Of a stretch of DNA of 64,000 nt, positions 31,115-40,007 are shown in pieces. Numbering within the stretch: position 1 is the stretch's first letter; the number at the start of each line of letters is the position of its first letter. The notes under the pieces were generated by a model that had not been told where the DNA came from, made no database searches, and was given only the letters and a program-made list of their open reading frames with translations. The position numbers were made by a program, and so were the translations under genes. Origin of the DNA: Liquorilactobacillus sucicola DSM 21376 = JCM 15457. GTDB taxonomy: Bacteria > Bacillota > Bacilli > Lactobacillales > Lactobacillaceae. The stretch is taken from assembly GCF_000612445.1 (NCBI RefSeq), contig NZ_BALC01000008.1, positions 30,306-94,305 on the forward strand, in the 5' to 3' direction.

Positions 31115-33502
31115 TTAAGTGTTCCTCCCTTTGTTACCAGATTTAGTATGTCTCCAAAAAAAAGCCAGCTGAGATTTTAACTGTGTCAATGAATAACTTT
31201 TTTGGTAGTGCTGCCAGTGCAAGGGAAATAAGCGGGTGTAGCGGCTGTTGGTGAAACGTTGATCTAGCAATAGAATCACTCCAGTATCAGTTGTGCCGCG
31301 AATTACACGTCCGGCAGCTTGCAGAACATTATTGAAACCAGGTAACTGATAAGCATATTCGAATCCATTGCGATTTGTCTGTTCGAAGAAGCACTTGAGT
31401 TCCTCTGTCTCGTCATTGAGAGAAGGAAGGCCCACAGTGACGATTGCAACACCGGAAAGTGATTCTCCCTTAAGATCTATTCCTTCAGAGAAACTACCGC
31501 CTAGAACAGCAAAACCCGTCACATTTTCAAGCGGTCGCTTGGTAAAGTAACTCAAAAAATTATTTTTTGCCGCCTTATCCATGTTGAGGTCTTGACAGAT
31601 AGTCTTTATATCAGGGTTTGCTTGTAAAAATGCACTGTAAATTTGCTCAAGAAAAGCATACGATGGCAGAAAAATTAAGTAGTTACCGCTTTTAGCATGC
31701 ACCATCGTACTTAAAGCGGCAATTATTCTGCTCTCATTTTGGGAACGGAAACGATAGGTGACATTCAATTTTGGAGTTGTGAAGATGCCTAAGTTTTCAG
31801 TTTTAAATGGCGAAGACAGCTTATAGACCAACGAATTATCTTTTCCACCCAAAACATCCTGATAATATGTAATTGGTGACAGAGTAGCGGAGAACAAAAC
31901 AGCACTTTTGCCCTTTGCAAGTGTTTGAGCGAGCAACGAACTGGGATTTAAGCAAAATATTTTAATAGCAACATTTTTTTCAGTAGCAACAAGCTTTGTC
32001 CTGAAAGTTTCATCGTAAAAACTACTAATTTTAATAAAAGCATGTACTATCAGATAGTAATCCAGTACTTGCTTAAATAAGGAATGGTCGGGATTTTGTT
32101 TTAACCAACTTTGTGTTTTGGAAACAAAATGCTGCAATTGTTTTAAAAATTTGTCCGGGTATTTTTTCAAAATAAGTATATTATCCTTTGACTCAACTAA
32201 TGATGCTTGTAGTTTGGCAAAATCTTTTTGCAATTTTATTAGACCTGATTTGATGTCTTTGGAAGATCCTTTGTGGCTTCTTTTGATTTCAGTCAGCAGA
32301 TTATTAATAGGGGCTGAACTTATTTCAGCAGTATACATAGCACGCGAACGAGCAACTAAGTTGTGGGCTTCATCTATCAAAAAGCAATAGTCTTTGACTG
32401 AATCCTGAAAAAAGCGCTGCAAATAAACAAGCGGGTCAAAAAGATAATTATAATCACTAATGATAATGTCGCAAAAGAGGCTGATGTCAAGTGAGAATTC
32501 AAAAGGATCTAGAACATGCTTTTTTGCGTATTTTTTGACTGTTATTGCAGTTATTATAGTTTCATGCTGGAGAATATCTTTTAGTGCGGGTTTTAACCGG
32601 TCATAATAGCCGATGAAGAATGGATTTTTATCATCTTCAAGTTCTTTTTCCTCTTCAAAAGTTATTTTTTCTTTAGCGGTAAGTGTAATACTATGAAGAT
32701 AGAGTCCACTTTGCTGAAGAATTGAAAGACTTTGCTCTGCAACTTGATGTGTGCTTTCTTTGGCTGTTAAATAAAAAAGGCGGTCTATTTTAGCTTGTCC
32801 AAGAGCCATAACGGCAGGGAAGAGCGTTGAGATAGTTTTGCCAGTTCCAGTAGGTGCTTCAACGAATAGGCGTGTACGGGCAGCAATCGTTTTATAGACT
32901 GCCGCTGCTAATTCATACTGGTGTGGACGATAGTTTTTGAAGGGAAAATGAAGTTTTCGAATGGAATTGTTGCGTTGGGAGAGCATGTCCTTCTTTAACG
33001 CGATCCACTCAGAAAAAATGTCCATCGTTGCTGCAAAGAAGTGTTCGGCTTCTTTTTTGGAGAAGGAGCGCTGCTGATGTGTTACTTCTCTGGTGTCTGT
33101 TTGAAAATAAAGCAATTCAAGTTCAAGCTGGGTAACATTGCTGTTTTTCATTAACAATGCAGCGTACATTTTTAATTGCGCCCAATAAAGATCAAGCTTG
33201 GGTTCAGAAATATTTTCAAAATTGATGGCTGAGGTCTTTATCTCAATGACTTTATCGTAGGTGCCGTCTGTCTGATGGACACCATCTGCCCGTCCGTGAA
33301 TCGTATAGTCTTTACCTGCAATTTCAATGGGCAACTTCAAGCTGAATTCAGTGGTGTAGCTAGCATTCCATTTTTTTTGAAGCTGACGATGAATAGCTGC
33401 CCCTTGAAGTGCAGTATTGTCGCTATTAAAAAGATCGCCATGAAGGTTGCCTGTTTGCCAGACGAATTCAATTAATTGCCGTACACCAATTTCATTTTCC
33501 AT
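31115..33502 (-). CDS. PD-(D/E)XK nuclease fused to a DinG/XPD-type helicase, lacking Fe-S cysteines
   Basis: A 795-residue protein. Residues about 35-140 look like a PD-(D/E)XK nuclease: GRADGV, then VIEIKTS and QLKMYAALL. From about 200 it is a superfamily 2 helicase: Walker A EAPTGTGKTIS, DEAHNL, SEGIDLKGESLSG and QAAGRVIRG. Related helicases carry four Fe-S cysteines between Walker A and DEAH (blocks like KICF, NP.YCPYA and VCPFE). Here those blocks read KITF, NPFFIGYYDR and LDPFEFSLD, with no cysteine at any of those positions. Likely works in DNA repair. It precedes the MFS gene without a gap. Confidence 0.85.
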   Translation of the reverse strand: MENEIGVRQLIEFVWQTGNLHGDLFNSDNTALQGAAIHRQLQKKWNASYTTEFSLKLPIEIAGKDYTIHGRADGVHQTDGTYDKVIEIKTSAINFENISEPKLDLYWAQLKMYAALLMKNSNVTQLELELLYFQTDTREVTHQQRSFSKKEAEHFFAATMDIFSEWIALKKDMLSQRNNSIRKLHFPFKNYRPHQYELAAAVYKTIAARTRLFVEAPTGTGKTISTLFPAVMALGQAKIDRLFYLTAKESTHQVAEQSLSILQQSGLYLHSITLTAKEKITFEEEKELEDDKNPFFIGYYDRLKPALKDILQHETIITAITVKKYAKKHVLDPFEFSLDISLFCDIIISDYNYLFDPLVYLQRFFQDSVKDYCFLIDEAHNLVARSRAMYTAEISSAPINNLLTEIKRSHKGSSKDIKSGLIKLQKDFAKLQASLVESKDNILILKKYPDKFLKQLQHFVSKTQSWLKQNPDHSLFKQVLDYYLIVHAFIKISSFYDETFRTKLVATEKNVAIKIFCLNPSSLLAQTLAKGKSAVLFSATLSPITYYQDVLGGKDNSLVYKLSSPFKTENLGIFTTPKLNVTYRFRSQNESRIIAALSTMVHAKSGNYLIFLPSYAFLEQIYSAFLQANPDIKTICQDLNMDKAAKNNFLSYFTKRPLENVTGFAVLGGSFSEGIDLKGESLSGVAIVTVGLPSLNDETEELKCFFEQTNRNGFEYAYQLPGFNNVLQAAGRVIRGTTDTGVILLLDQRFTNSRYTRLFPLHWQHYQKSYSLTQLKSQLAFFWRHTKSGNKGRNT

Positions 33503-33601
33503 TATTCATATCCCCACATAGTAGTATCAGAATGACCATGTGAAGTATTATAGCGGAAATAAAGACATGAAACAATTTGGATTGATTAGGATTTCAATCT
33601 T

Positions 33602-33640
33602 AAAACACGAACATTGTTGCGCTGAAGTTCGACTATTTAC
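33602..33640 (+). promoter_or_regulatory. Pair of PurBox-like sites upstream of the purine permease
   Basis: AAAACACGAACATT (33602-33615) and, inverted, CGAAC at 33627-33631 within GAAGTTCGACTATTT. PurR boxes in Firmicutes are AWWWCCGAACWWT in inverted pairs. Each here departs slightly from that, but placement just upstream of the -35 of a purine permease supports them. Confidence 0.5.
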
Positions 33641-33664
33641 ATTGTTTGAAGTGTATAGTATATT
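33636..33664 (+). promoter_or_regulatory. Promoter of the purine permease
   Basis: TTTACA (33636-33641), 17-base spacer, TATATT (33659-33664). Confidence 0.6.
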
Positions 33665-33725
33665 GATAAAGGATTAATTACTAAATATACGGGCTTTAAT
33701 GTTCGGTAAAAAGGGAGATATAACT

Positions 33726-35033
33726 TTGAAGGAGAAGTTAGTATCATATTTTGGGATAGATGAGTTGGGGTCTACGGTACCGCGCGAGATCTTGGCTGGG
33801 TTCACGACTTTTATTTCGATGGCATACATTTTATTTGTCAATCCGAGTGTTTTAGGAGCTTCAGGGATGGATAAGGGAGCAGTGTTTACAGCAACAGCAT
33901 TAGCGAGTGCGCTTGGTTGTTTCCTTATGGGACTTTTTGCAAAGTACCCGATTGCGACAGCACCAGCTTTGGGGATCAATGCCTTCTTTACTTATTCTGT
34001 ATGTATTGGGATGAAGATTCCATGGCAGACAGCTTTAGCAGGAGTTTTTGTTGCTTCAGTTATTTTTTTATTCATAACCATTTTTAAGTTGCGTGAGTTG
34101 ATTATTGATGCAATACCTGCAAATTTGAAATATGCTATTTCGGCTGGTATTGGGCTTTTCATTGCTTTTATCGGGCTGGAAGATGGCGGCGTGATCGTTG
34201 CCGATAAGTCTACTATTGTTTCTTTAGGACATTTTGCTGGCACCACATGGTTGACTATTTTTGGGTTAGTGCTTACTGCTATTTTACTTGTAAAACGGGT
34301 TCCAGGAGGAATATTTATCGGAATGGTTGCAACATCCATTTTAGGAATAGTAACGGGAATGATTAAATTACCGACGACTTTTGTTTCGGCTGCTCCCAGT
34401 TTGAAACCAACATTTTTGGTAGCCTTGAAGCATGTCGGCGACATTAACACGATGCAGCTGTTCGTTGTGGTTTTAACTTTTCTGCTGGTAACATTTTTTG
34501 ATACAGCCGGAACTTTAGTTGGTTTGGCACAACAAGCTGGTTTTATGAAGGATAATAAGATGCCTCGAGTAGGAAAAGCTTTGCTCTCAGATTCAACTGC
34601 GATGTTAGCAGGTTCATTATTGGGAACTTCACCGGTGGGGGCTTATGTTGAATCATCAGCTGGAATTGCAGTTGGTGGGCGTTCAGGATTAACAGCAGTT
34701 ACAACTGGTTTGCTTTTTATTTTTGGTGTGTTCTTCTCACCACTTCTGTCCGTTGTGACCAGTCAAGTGACGGCTCCAGCACTGATCATCGTTGGTGTCT
34801 TGATGGCACAGAGCATGAAACATATTGAATGGGAAAAGATGGAGATCGCTATTCCTTCGTTTTTGATTTTATTGGGGATGCCGTTAACATACAGTATTTC
34901 CGACGGTTTAGCTTTAGGTATTATTGCTTATCCTGTCACGATGATTGCTGCTAAAAGGGGCAAGGAAGTTCATCCGATTATGTATCTTCTGTTTTTTGTA
35001 TTTTTGGGATTTTTGTGGATTTTAAACATCTAG
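33726..35033 (+). CDS. NCS2/AzgA-family purine (hypoxanthine/guanine/adenine) permease
   Basis: A polytopic membrane protein of about 435 residues that imports purine bases. The AzgA-type signatures are clear: AGFTTFISMAYILFVNP near the N-terminus, APALGINAFFTY, FDTAGTLVGLA and TSPVGAYVESSAGIAVGGRSGL. TTG 33726 is the probable start because AAGGGAG lies about 10 bases before it. An ATG at 33699 is in frame but has no such site. PurBox-like elements upstream suggest control by PurR. Which purine is carried cannot be decided here. Followed by a terminator. Confidence 0.9.
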   Translation: MKEKLVSYFGIDELGSTVPREILAGFTTFISMAYILFVNPSVLGASGMDKGAVFTATALASALGCFLMGLFAKYPIATAPALGINAFFTYSVCIGMKIPWQTALAGVFVASVIFLFITIFKLRELIIDAIPANLKYAISAGIGLFIAFIGLEDGGVIVADKSTIVSLGHFAGTTWLTIFGLVLTAILLVKRVPGGIFIGMVATSILGIVTGMIKLPTTFVSAAPSLKPTFLVALKHVGDINTMQLFVVVLTFLLVTFFDTAGTLVGLAQQAGFMKDNKMPRVGKALLSDSTAMLAGSLLGTSPVGAYVESSAGIAVGGRSGLTAVTTGLLFIFGVFFSPLLSVVTSQVTAPALIIVGVLMAQSMKHIEWEKMEIAIPSFLILLGMPLTYSISDGLALGIIAYPVTMIAAKRGKEVHPIMYLLFFVFLGFLWILNI

Positions 35034-35103
35034 CAATTATCGAAATATGAGATAGGCTAAACAGAATTAAATGGTAGTGCAGCATATTTAAAAAATATAT
35101 TCT

Positions 35104-35137
35104 GAGAGAACTCCTATAATGGGCAGTTCTCTTTTTT
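35104..35137 (+). terminator. Terminator after the purine permease
   Basis: GAGAGAACT and AGTTCTCT arms with a 12-base loop, followed by seven T residues. The remaining 200 bases to the next gene are AT-rich without evident features. Confidence 0.85.
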
Positions 35138-35339
35138 TATTTGTATAAGATGAGTTTTTGCATCTGAATCTAGTAATTTAAGGAAAGAGGTATACAAGAA
35201 CAACCGAAATTGCTAAGATTAAAATGGAACTAGGATTTGGTATGGTAAATTTAATAAAAGCATCAAATGAAAACGATTCCTAAAACGAGATTGGATAAAA
35301 CTAGATAGAAATATATATGAGGGAAGTAGGCACTTTAAA

Positions 35340-36128
35340 TTGGATAACACGCAAGAAAAAAGATTGCAGGCAATCGGACATCATACTATGAATCTGTACC
35401 AAATTGAAATGGGAAAAGTCAAACAGGATTCACAATTAATCGAAAAACCTTTGGCAGAAACGGTTGCCAGTGGCAGTGGAAAAGCTGAGATCAAAGTGAT
35501 AAATGAAAATATTCTGCACAGAATAAAGAAAGTTTTAAGCTCTGACGAAAAAGTTGGGCTTTTAAATTTTGCGAACCCAACAGTCCCAGGGGGACATTTT
35601 TTAGAAGGAGTAAACGCTCAGGAACAGACAATATGCCGCAATAGTTTTTTGTATCCTGAACTTTTGAAATATCGTAATAGTTATTATTTGGAAAATAAGC
35701 AGTATCCAAATGACTACTACTACAATGCTAAAATTATATTTGCAAGACATATCAAAATTTTACGCGATGAGACGGAGCAATGCTTTCTTGAAGGTGAAAA
35801 CCATGTTGACATAGTCAGCAGCGCGGCGCCCAATGTCACTGCAATGAAGGCAACGGGAATGGTTATTGACCAAGCAAGACTGCGTAAAGAACTTAAACAA
35901 AAGATTTTACAGATAATCCGGCAATTTAAGGCGGTACATGAGCGTATTTTAATTCTAGGAGCGTATGGATGCGGAGCCTTTGGCAATGATTCGCATACAG
36001 TTGCAGAAGCTTTCAAAGAGGTGTTGGAACGAGCAGAGTTTTCGGGAAGCTTTGAAACGATTTACTTCGACATTCTAGATAACGCAGCGACCTTAGGAAC
36101 TTTTAAGACAGTTCTACAAAGGTGCTAG
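35340..36128 (+). CDS. PARG-fold macrodomain protein (TIGR02452-like) with altered catalytic motif
   Basis: A 262-residue protein of the microbial poly(ADP-ribose) glycohydrolase-like family. NFANPTVPGGHFLEG around residues 78-92 and NAQEQTICRNS around 94-104 correspond to the PARG signature GGG-X6-8-QEE. SSAAPN and ILGAYGCGAFGND are the later macrodomain blocks. GGG is GGH, and the second, catalytic Glu of QEE is Gln. The fold should bind ADP-ribose, but hydrolysis is doubtful. TTG 35340 is the start. Single gene ended by a terminator. Confidence 0.82.
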   Translation: MDNTQEKRLQAIGHHTMNLYQIEMGKVKQDSQLIEKPLAETVASGSGKAEIKVINENILHRIKKVLSSDEKVGLLNFANPTVPGGHFLEGVNAQEQTICRNSFLYPELLKYRNSYYLENKQYPNDYYYNAKIIFARHIKILRDETEQCFLEGENHVDIVSSAAPNVTAMKATGMVIDQARLRKELKQKILQIIRQFKAVHERILILGAYGCGAFGNDSHTVAEAFKEVLERAEFSGSFETIYFDILDNAATLGTFKTVLQRC

Positions 36129-36182
36129 ATTCAGTTTTGGCTGTTCCATCAAAAGCAGATAGTCAGCTAAGTGTTCAGAACA

Positions 36183-36228
36183 AAAAAATAGAGTGATCAG
36201 AATATTGTAGCTGGTCACTTTATTTTTT
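36183..36228. terminator. Bidirectional terminator after the PARG-fold gene
   Basis: AAAAAATAGAGTGATCAG pairs with CTGGTCACTTTATTTTTT, A-run on one side and T-run on the other. Confidence 0.85.
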
Positions 36229-36300
36229 AATTAAACATCCAAATCCAAGTCCTCAATCCAGCAGTTAGTCTGCTGAGATAGTGAATTTTGATTTGTAAGA

Positions 36301-36438
36301 CTAATTACGCAAGCTCTTAGCATCAGCATCGAGTTTTGCGAAGCCAGACCCACTAGCCTGCTTAGGTTGTTTTGCGCGGTCCTCCAGAGCTTTGCGAGCC
36401 ATTGCCTTTCGTTCTTCTTTACTTAACTTTTTCGACAT
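36301..36438 (-). CDS. 45-residue basic protein of unknown function
   Basis: A small frame on the minus strand starts at ATG 36438, eight bases after AGAGG, and ends at TAG 36301-36303. An ATG two codons upstream sits too close to the ribosome binding site. The product starts MSKKLSKEERKAMARKAL and ends SGFAKLDADAKSLRN: strongly charged, with a helical N-terminal half and a Pro/Gly/Ser hinge. It lies between two convergent or divergent units, upstream of a terminator. I do not recognise a family, but codon use and the ribosome binding site look genuine. Confidence 0.6.
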   Translation of the reverse strand: MSKKLSKEERKAMARKALEDRAKQPKQASGSGFAKLDADAKSLRN

Positions 36439-36538
36439 CGTCATCGCCTCTTTCCTTTGAAATCCACACTAATGGAAATTACCTTCCACAACTTAATTGT
36501 AGTCTAAATGAGAAAAAACTCAAATTAAAAGACAACAG

Positions 36539-37414
36539 TCAATGATTCCATAAAAACTTGATAACTGCATGATTGACTTCTGGATTGTTATGCAATTGTG
36601 AGTGTTGTGCATTCGGCCCCTTGATCATTAATTCCTGATAGGAAGCTACATGTTTTTCAAGAAGGTAAGCCAGAGAACGTGCCGAGACATTTGTTACTAG
36701 ACTATCGGAATTTGTACCATCTTCTAAATTACCATAAATGTTCAAAATGCGAGTCTCTGATGGAAAACGCATGCGGTAATGATGGTATTGGCGATAGGCT
36801 TTATTTTGGATCTTAGGTTCTCCCGCCGTATTAAGTGTATTAACATTAGGCGAGTCGTCGATGTAAATAACTCCATCGAAAGGTCCTGCAATGGGAACAA
36901 ACTTTTTTAAAGTTGGCGAACTAGGTGTCCGTTCGTGCAGAGCCCAATAGAGGGTGACTGGTCCTCCCATTGAATGGGAAACAATGTTAAATTCTGAAAT
37001 AGCATAAGCGTTTTTAAGATGCGCAACTATTGCATTTAACCATTTAGCTTCCGTGGGAATCTCCGCGGTGTTATCTTCAAAGAGAACTTGAATGATTGGA
37101 TTCTTTTGTGTAAAATCCCACTTACCAGCGTAACTGATTTTCCCATCTGCACCTACCTTTGCAATTAAAACTTTTTTTGCAACACCAGCTTTTTCGGCAG
37201 CATGAATCATGTGTTCAGTGGAGTTATATACTCCGCCATACCCATGAAGATAGATGGTCGGAACTACCGGGGAAAAGGAGACTTTATTGTCAGTTGTAGT
37301 GGTATTTGAGAAAAAAAGTAATAATAAGATACAAGAGAAAAAGGAGACAAGTACTTTTAGTATAGAGGAGTACCATGTATGTTTTTGGGACTTGTTTGTC
37401 ATATGTTTTGCCAT
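36539..37414 (-). CDS. Membrane-anchored alpha/beta hydrolase (DUF915)
   Basis: A 291-residue hydrolase with one N-terminal hydrophobic segment (about residues 18-37) that acts as an uncleaved anchor or signal, so it works outside the membrane. The alpha/beta fold features are IYLHGYGG (oxyanion region) and the nucleophile elbow VSHSMGG. A C-terminal His lies in NAQHSQLHNN. This matches the DUF915 family, common as paralogues in lactobacilli, with esterase-like activity by fold. ATG 37414 follows GAGGTAATAAA. Confidence 0.85.
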   Translation of the reverse strand: MAKHMTNKSQKHTWYSSILKVLVSFFSCILLLLFFSNTTTTDNKVSFSPVVPTIYLHGYGGVYNSTEHMIHAAEKAGVAKKVLIAKVGADGKISYAGKWDFTQKNPIIQVLFEDNTAEIPTEAKWLNAIVAHLKNAYAISEFNIVSHSMGGPVTLYWALHERTPSSPTLKKFVPIAGPFDGVIYIDDSPNVNTLNTAGEPKIQNKAYRQYHHYRMRFPSETRILNIYGNLEDGTNSDSLVTNVSARSLAYLLEKHVASYQELMIKGPNAQHSQLHNNPEVNHAVIKFLWNH

Positions 37415-37495
37415 TTTATTACCTCACAGACCGCAATTTTGGCTTCTAGGGTAATTATACGAGCCTTAGTTAATATTTAAAAGGGAGCGATTTAC

Positions 37496-37930
37496 ATGCT
37501 TAAGATAAAAACAACAACGGAATTAGATTCGGATGTTTATCGTGCGGCTTTAAGGATAAGAAAAGATGTTTTTATAAAAGAACAGAAAGTACCAGCAGAA
37601 CTTGAATTAGAAAATGAGCGCTCTGCAAGGTACTATGTGTTGTATGAAGATGAGGAACCAGTTACAACGGCTCGAATATTATATCAAGAAGATGGGGCAT
37701 GGCACATCCAAAGAGTCGCGACATTAAAAAAATATCGGCACCGGGGTTTGGCAAAGGCTTTATTAGAGAAAATTGAGGTAGAAGCCAGGCTGCATAAAGT
37801 TCCTTATCTAACTTTGGGAGCACAAGATCAAGCGCAAGGTTTTTATCAAGTATTGGGTTATGCTGTTAAGGGGAAAGGATTTCTTGACGCTGGAATTCCA
37901 CACCACACGATGGAGAAAAAACTAATTTGA
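37496..37930 (+). CDS. GNAT-family N-acetyltransferase
   Basis: A 144-residue acetyl-CoA-dependent transferase of the ElaA/YjcF-like GNAT group. The acetyl-CoA pyrophosphate loop is the block RVATLKKYRHRGLAKALLEKIE around residues 79-100, and the C-terminal GAQDQAQGFYQVLGYAVKG is typical of this subgroup. ATG 37496 follows AAAGGGAGCG. Divergently transcribed from the DUF915 hydrolase. The acceptor is unknown. Confidence 0.85.
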   Translation: MLKIKTTTELDSDVYRAALRIRKDVFIKEQKVPAELELENERSARYYVLYEDEEPVTTARILYQEDGAWHIQRVATLKKYRHRGLAKALLEKIEVEARLHKVPYLTLGAQDQAQGFYQVLGYAVKGKGFLDAGIPHHTMEKKLI

Positions 37931-38505
37931 TCTTTGAAGTTGCTTTACTTGAATATAAGGAGTAGTATAGAGCACATGCGATGAGTCGAGAAAAGACCAG
38001 ACGACAATTATTTTGTTGTTCCGCTGCGGCGGCAAGTGGTTTACTTTCGATGCAGGACACATATTCTAGCGTATTCTAGAGTGCCTACCAATGTGTATTG
38101 TGGAGTAGACTTGGTTTATCCAGCTTTTAGCTGGGTACTGCAAAAAAGGAGGGGGGTCAAAATTTATTTTTGACCCCCCTCCTTTTTTAAACTTTGCATT
38201 ACGCGTATTAACGTGTTTCAATATTGGATTCTGAATATCGGTATGTGTTTTTTTTATGTTCCGCAACAGTGTTTTTTTTACTTGTTGTATGAGGCTAAAC
38301 GGTTTTCGATAATTATTTAAAAATTTTAAAATCGTAAGGTCCGCAGCTTTATAAAAACTAGCTAATTTGTTATCATTAAACTGTTAGTATAGGTTGTCGA
38401 AAAAACTGCATAAAGATCTCTTATAGTGGTGTGACAGCTAATGATTGTTCTTAATATTTGAGTGATTTTTCTCGCGAGAGTAGAATTGCCGACGGAGGTA
38501 AAGAG
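37931..38505. other. 575-base stretch without a convincing gene
   Basis: This contains the strong palindromic terminator at 38142-38188 and, after it, a segment (TTACGCGTATTAACGTGTTTCAA, 38204-38226 region) resembling the tail of the interspersed repeats. A 32-codon frame at 37981 has no properly placed ribosome binding site. The 3' part is presumably the lemA promoter region. Confidence 0.5.
38142..38188. terminator. Bidirectional terminator, perfect 21-base stem
   Basis: Arms AAAAAAGGAGGGGGGTCAAAA and its exact complement around a five-base loop, A-run before and T-run after. Confidence 0.9.
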
Positions 38506-39060
38506 ATGATTTGGATTATTGTGATAGTTATACTAGTTGTTTTGGGACTAGGATATGTGGCTGTATATAATGGATTGCAGACAGCAAAGGTTTACACCGA
38601 GGAATCGTGGAGTCAGATAGATGTTCAACTCAAGCGGCGTAATGATTTGATTCCCAACCTAGTTGAGACAACTAAGGGATACGCAGCCCATGAGAAGGAG
38701 ACATTTGCAAAAGTTGTTGAGCTACGAAATCAAATGACTCAGGTTCCAAACAATGATCACCAGCAGAAGATGGAAATATCCAATCAATTAACTGGGGCTC
38801 TGAAATCTATTTTTGCATTAGCAGAAAGTTATCCTGATTTGAAGGCGAACCAGGAATTTACCAAGCTGATGGAAGAATTGACCAACACAGAAAATAAAAT
38901 CGCTTATTCACGGCAATTGTTCAATTCAAGTGCAGCCAGCTATAATCAAAAGCTGATGACATTTCCGTCTAATTTTATTGCTAAGATACATGGCATGTTG
39001 AAAGTTAACTATCTTGAAGTTCCTGCAGAAGAAAAAGAAGCTCCTAAAGTTTCATTTTAG
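38506..39060 (+). CDS. lemA: LemA family protein
   Basis: A 184-residue protein with one N-terminal membrane segment (MIWIIVIVILVVLGLGYV) and a long helical cytosol- or surface-facing domain containing LKRRNDLIPNLVETTKGYA and the C-terminal NFIAKIHGMLKVNYLEVP typical of LemA. ATG 38506 has GGAGGT upstream. An in-frame start at 38458 lacks one. It forms an operon with htpX, a pairing common in lactic acid bacteria. Its exact function is not settled. Confidence 0.93.
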   Translation: MIWIIVIVILVVLGLGYVAVYNGLQTAKVYTEESWSQIDVQLKRRNDLIPNLVETTKGYAAHEKETFAKVVELRNQMTQVPNNDHQQKMEISNQLTGALKSIFALAESYPDLKANQEFTKLMEELTNTENKIAYSRQLFNSSAASYNQKLMTFPSNFIAKIHGMLKVNYLEVPAEEKEAPKVSF

Positions 39061-39087
39061 TTAAATTTTCCGTAGGAGGCGTGAAGA

Positions 39088-39978
39088 ATGTTATTTCAGC
39101 AAATAGCAAGAAATAAACGACGAACAGTCTATGTTATGATCGCTTTTTTCTTGTTGGTAATTGCAATTGGGGCATCTTTAGGATATGTGTTTTTTAATAG
39201 CTATATCGCGGGAATTATTATGGCAGCGGTTATTGGGGCATTCTATATGATAGCGATGTTGTCGCGTTCAACTGATGTTGTGATGGGGATGAATAACGCA
39301 CGTGAGATCAAGACTCCAGATAGCAACCCACAGTTGTGGCATGTTATTGAGGATATGGCTCTTGTTGGTAAAGTTCCAATGCCGCGTGTTTTCATTATTG
39401 ATGATGAAAGTCCCAATGCATTCGCTACGGGAAGAGATCCGGAACATTCTGCAGTTGCCGTTACTAAAGGCTTGATGCTGCGGCTTAACCGTGAAGAATT
39501 AGAAGGGGTCATTGCTCACGAAATATCACACGTGCGCAATTATGATATTAGGTTGCAGACAACCGCACTCGCACTAGTAGCAGTTATTTCTATGCTTGTC
39601 AATATTGGGTTTAATTCGTTCTGGTGGGGTGGAGGTCGAAGACGTGATAATGAAGGTGGGAACGGTGGAAACGTTATTTTGTTGGTTTTATCTGTTCTTA
39701 TGCTTGTTCTGGGACCAATTGCCGCTTCATTAGCACAGATGGCTTTGTCACGCAATAGAGAGTTTTTAGCTGATGCTTCTGGGGTTGAGCTGACACGTAA
39801 TCCTCAGGGGCTGATCAGTGCACTTGAGAAAATTTCTCAGAGTGAGCCAATGAAGGCAGCTGACGCAAGCAGCTCGTCTTTATATATTTCTAATCCATTT
39901 AAAAAGGGATCTTGGACACATCTCTTTGACACACATCCACCTACAGCTGAAAGAATTGCTAGGTTGCAAAGAATGTAA
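39088..39978 (+). CDS. htpX: Membrane zinc metalloprotease HtpX
   Basis: A 296-residue M48 protease of membrane protein quality control. Two N-terminal membrane segments (about 16-35 and 40-57) precede the zinc motif [13 protein letters not shown] near residue 143. The third ligand lies in REFLADASG after two further hydrophobic segments. It follows lemA by 27 bases with GTAGGAGG as ribosome binding site, and is followed after 29 bases by an unknown gene. Confidence 0.95.
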   Translation: MLFQQIARNKRRTVYVMIAFFLLVIAIGASLGYVFFNSYIAGIIMAAVIGAFYMIAMLSRSTDVVMGMNNAREIKTPDSNPQLWHVIEDMALVGKVPMPRVFIIDDESPNAFATGRDPEHSAVAVTKGLMLRLNREELEGVIAHEISHVRNYDIRLQTTALALVAVISMLVNIGFNSFWWGGGRRRDNEGGNGGNVILLVLSVLMLVLGPIAASLAQMALSRNREFLADASGVELTRNPQGLISALEKISQSEPMKAADASSSSLYISNPFKKGSWTHLFDTHPPTAERIARLQRM

Positions 39979-40007
39979 TTATTTTTTGTAGAATAGAGGA
40001 AAATTAA

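Noticed and set aside
33992..34450. Open frame on the minus strand inside the purine permease gene
   Set aside because: Low-complexity composition mirrors the hydrophobic codons of the permease. No start signal.
37981..38079. 32-codon frame starting MSREKTRRQLFCC
   Set aside because: The nearest AAGGAG is about 18 bases upstream, and composition looks non-coding. It overlaps the tail of an intergenic region with repeats.
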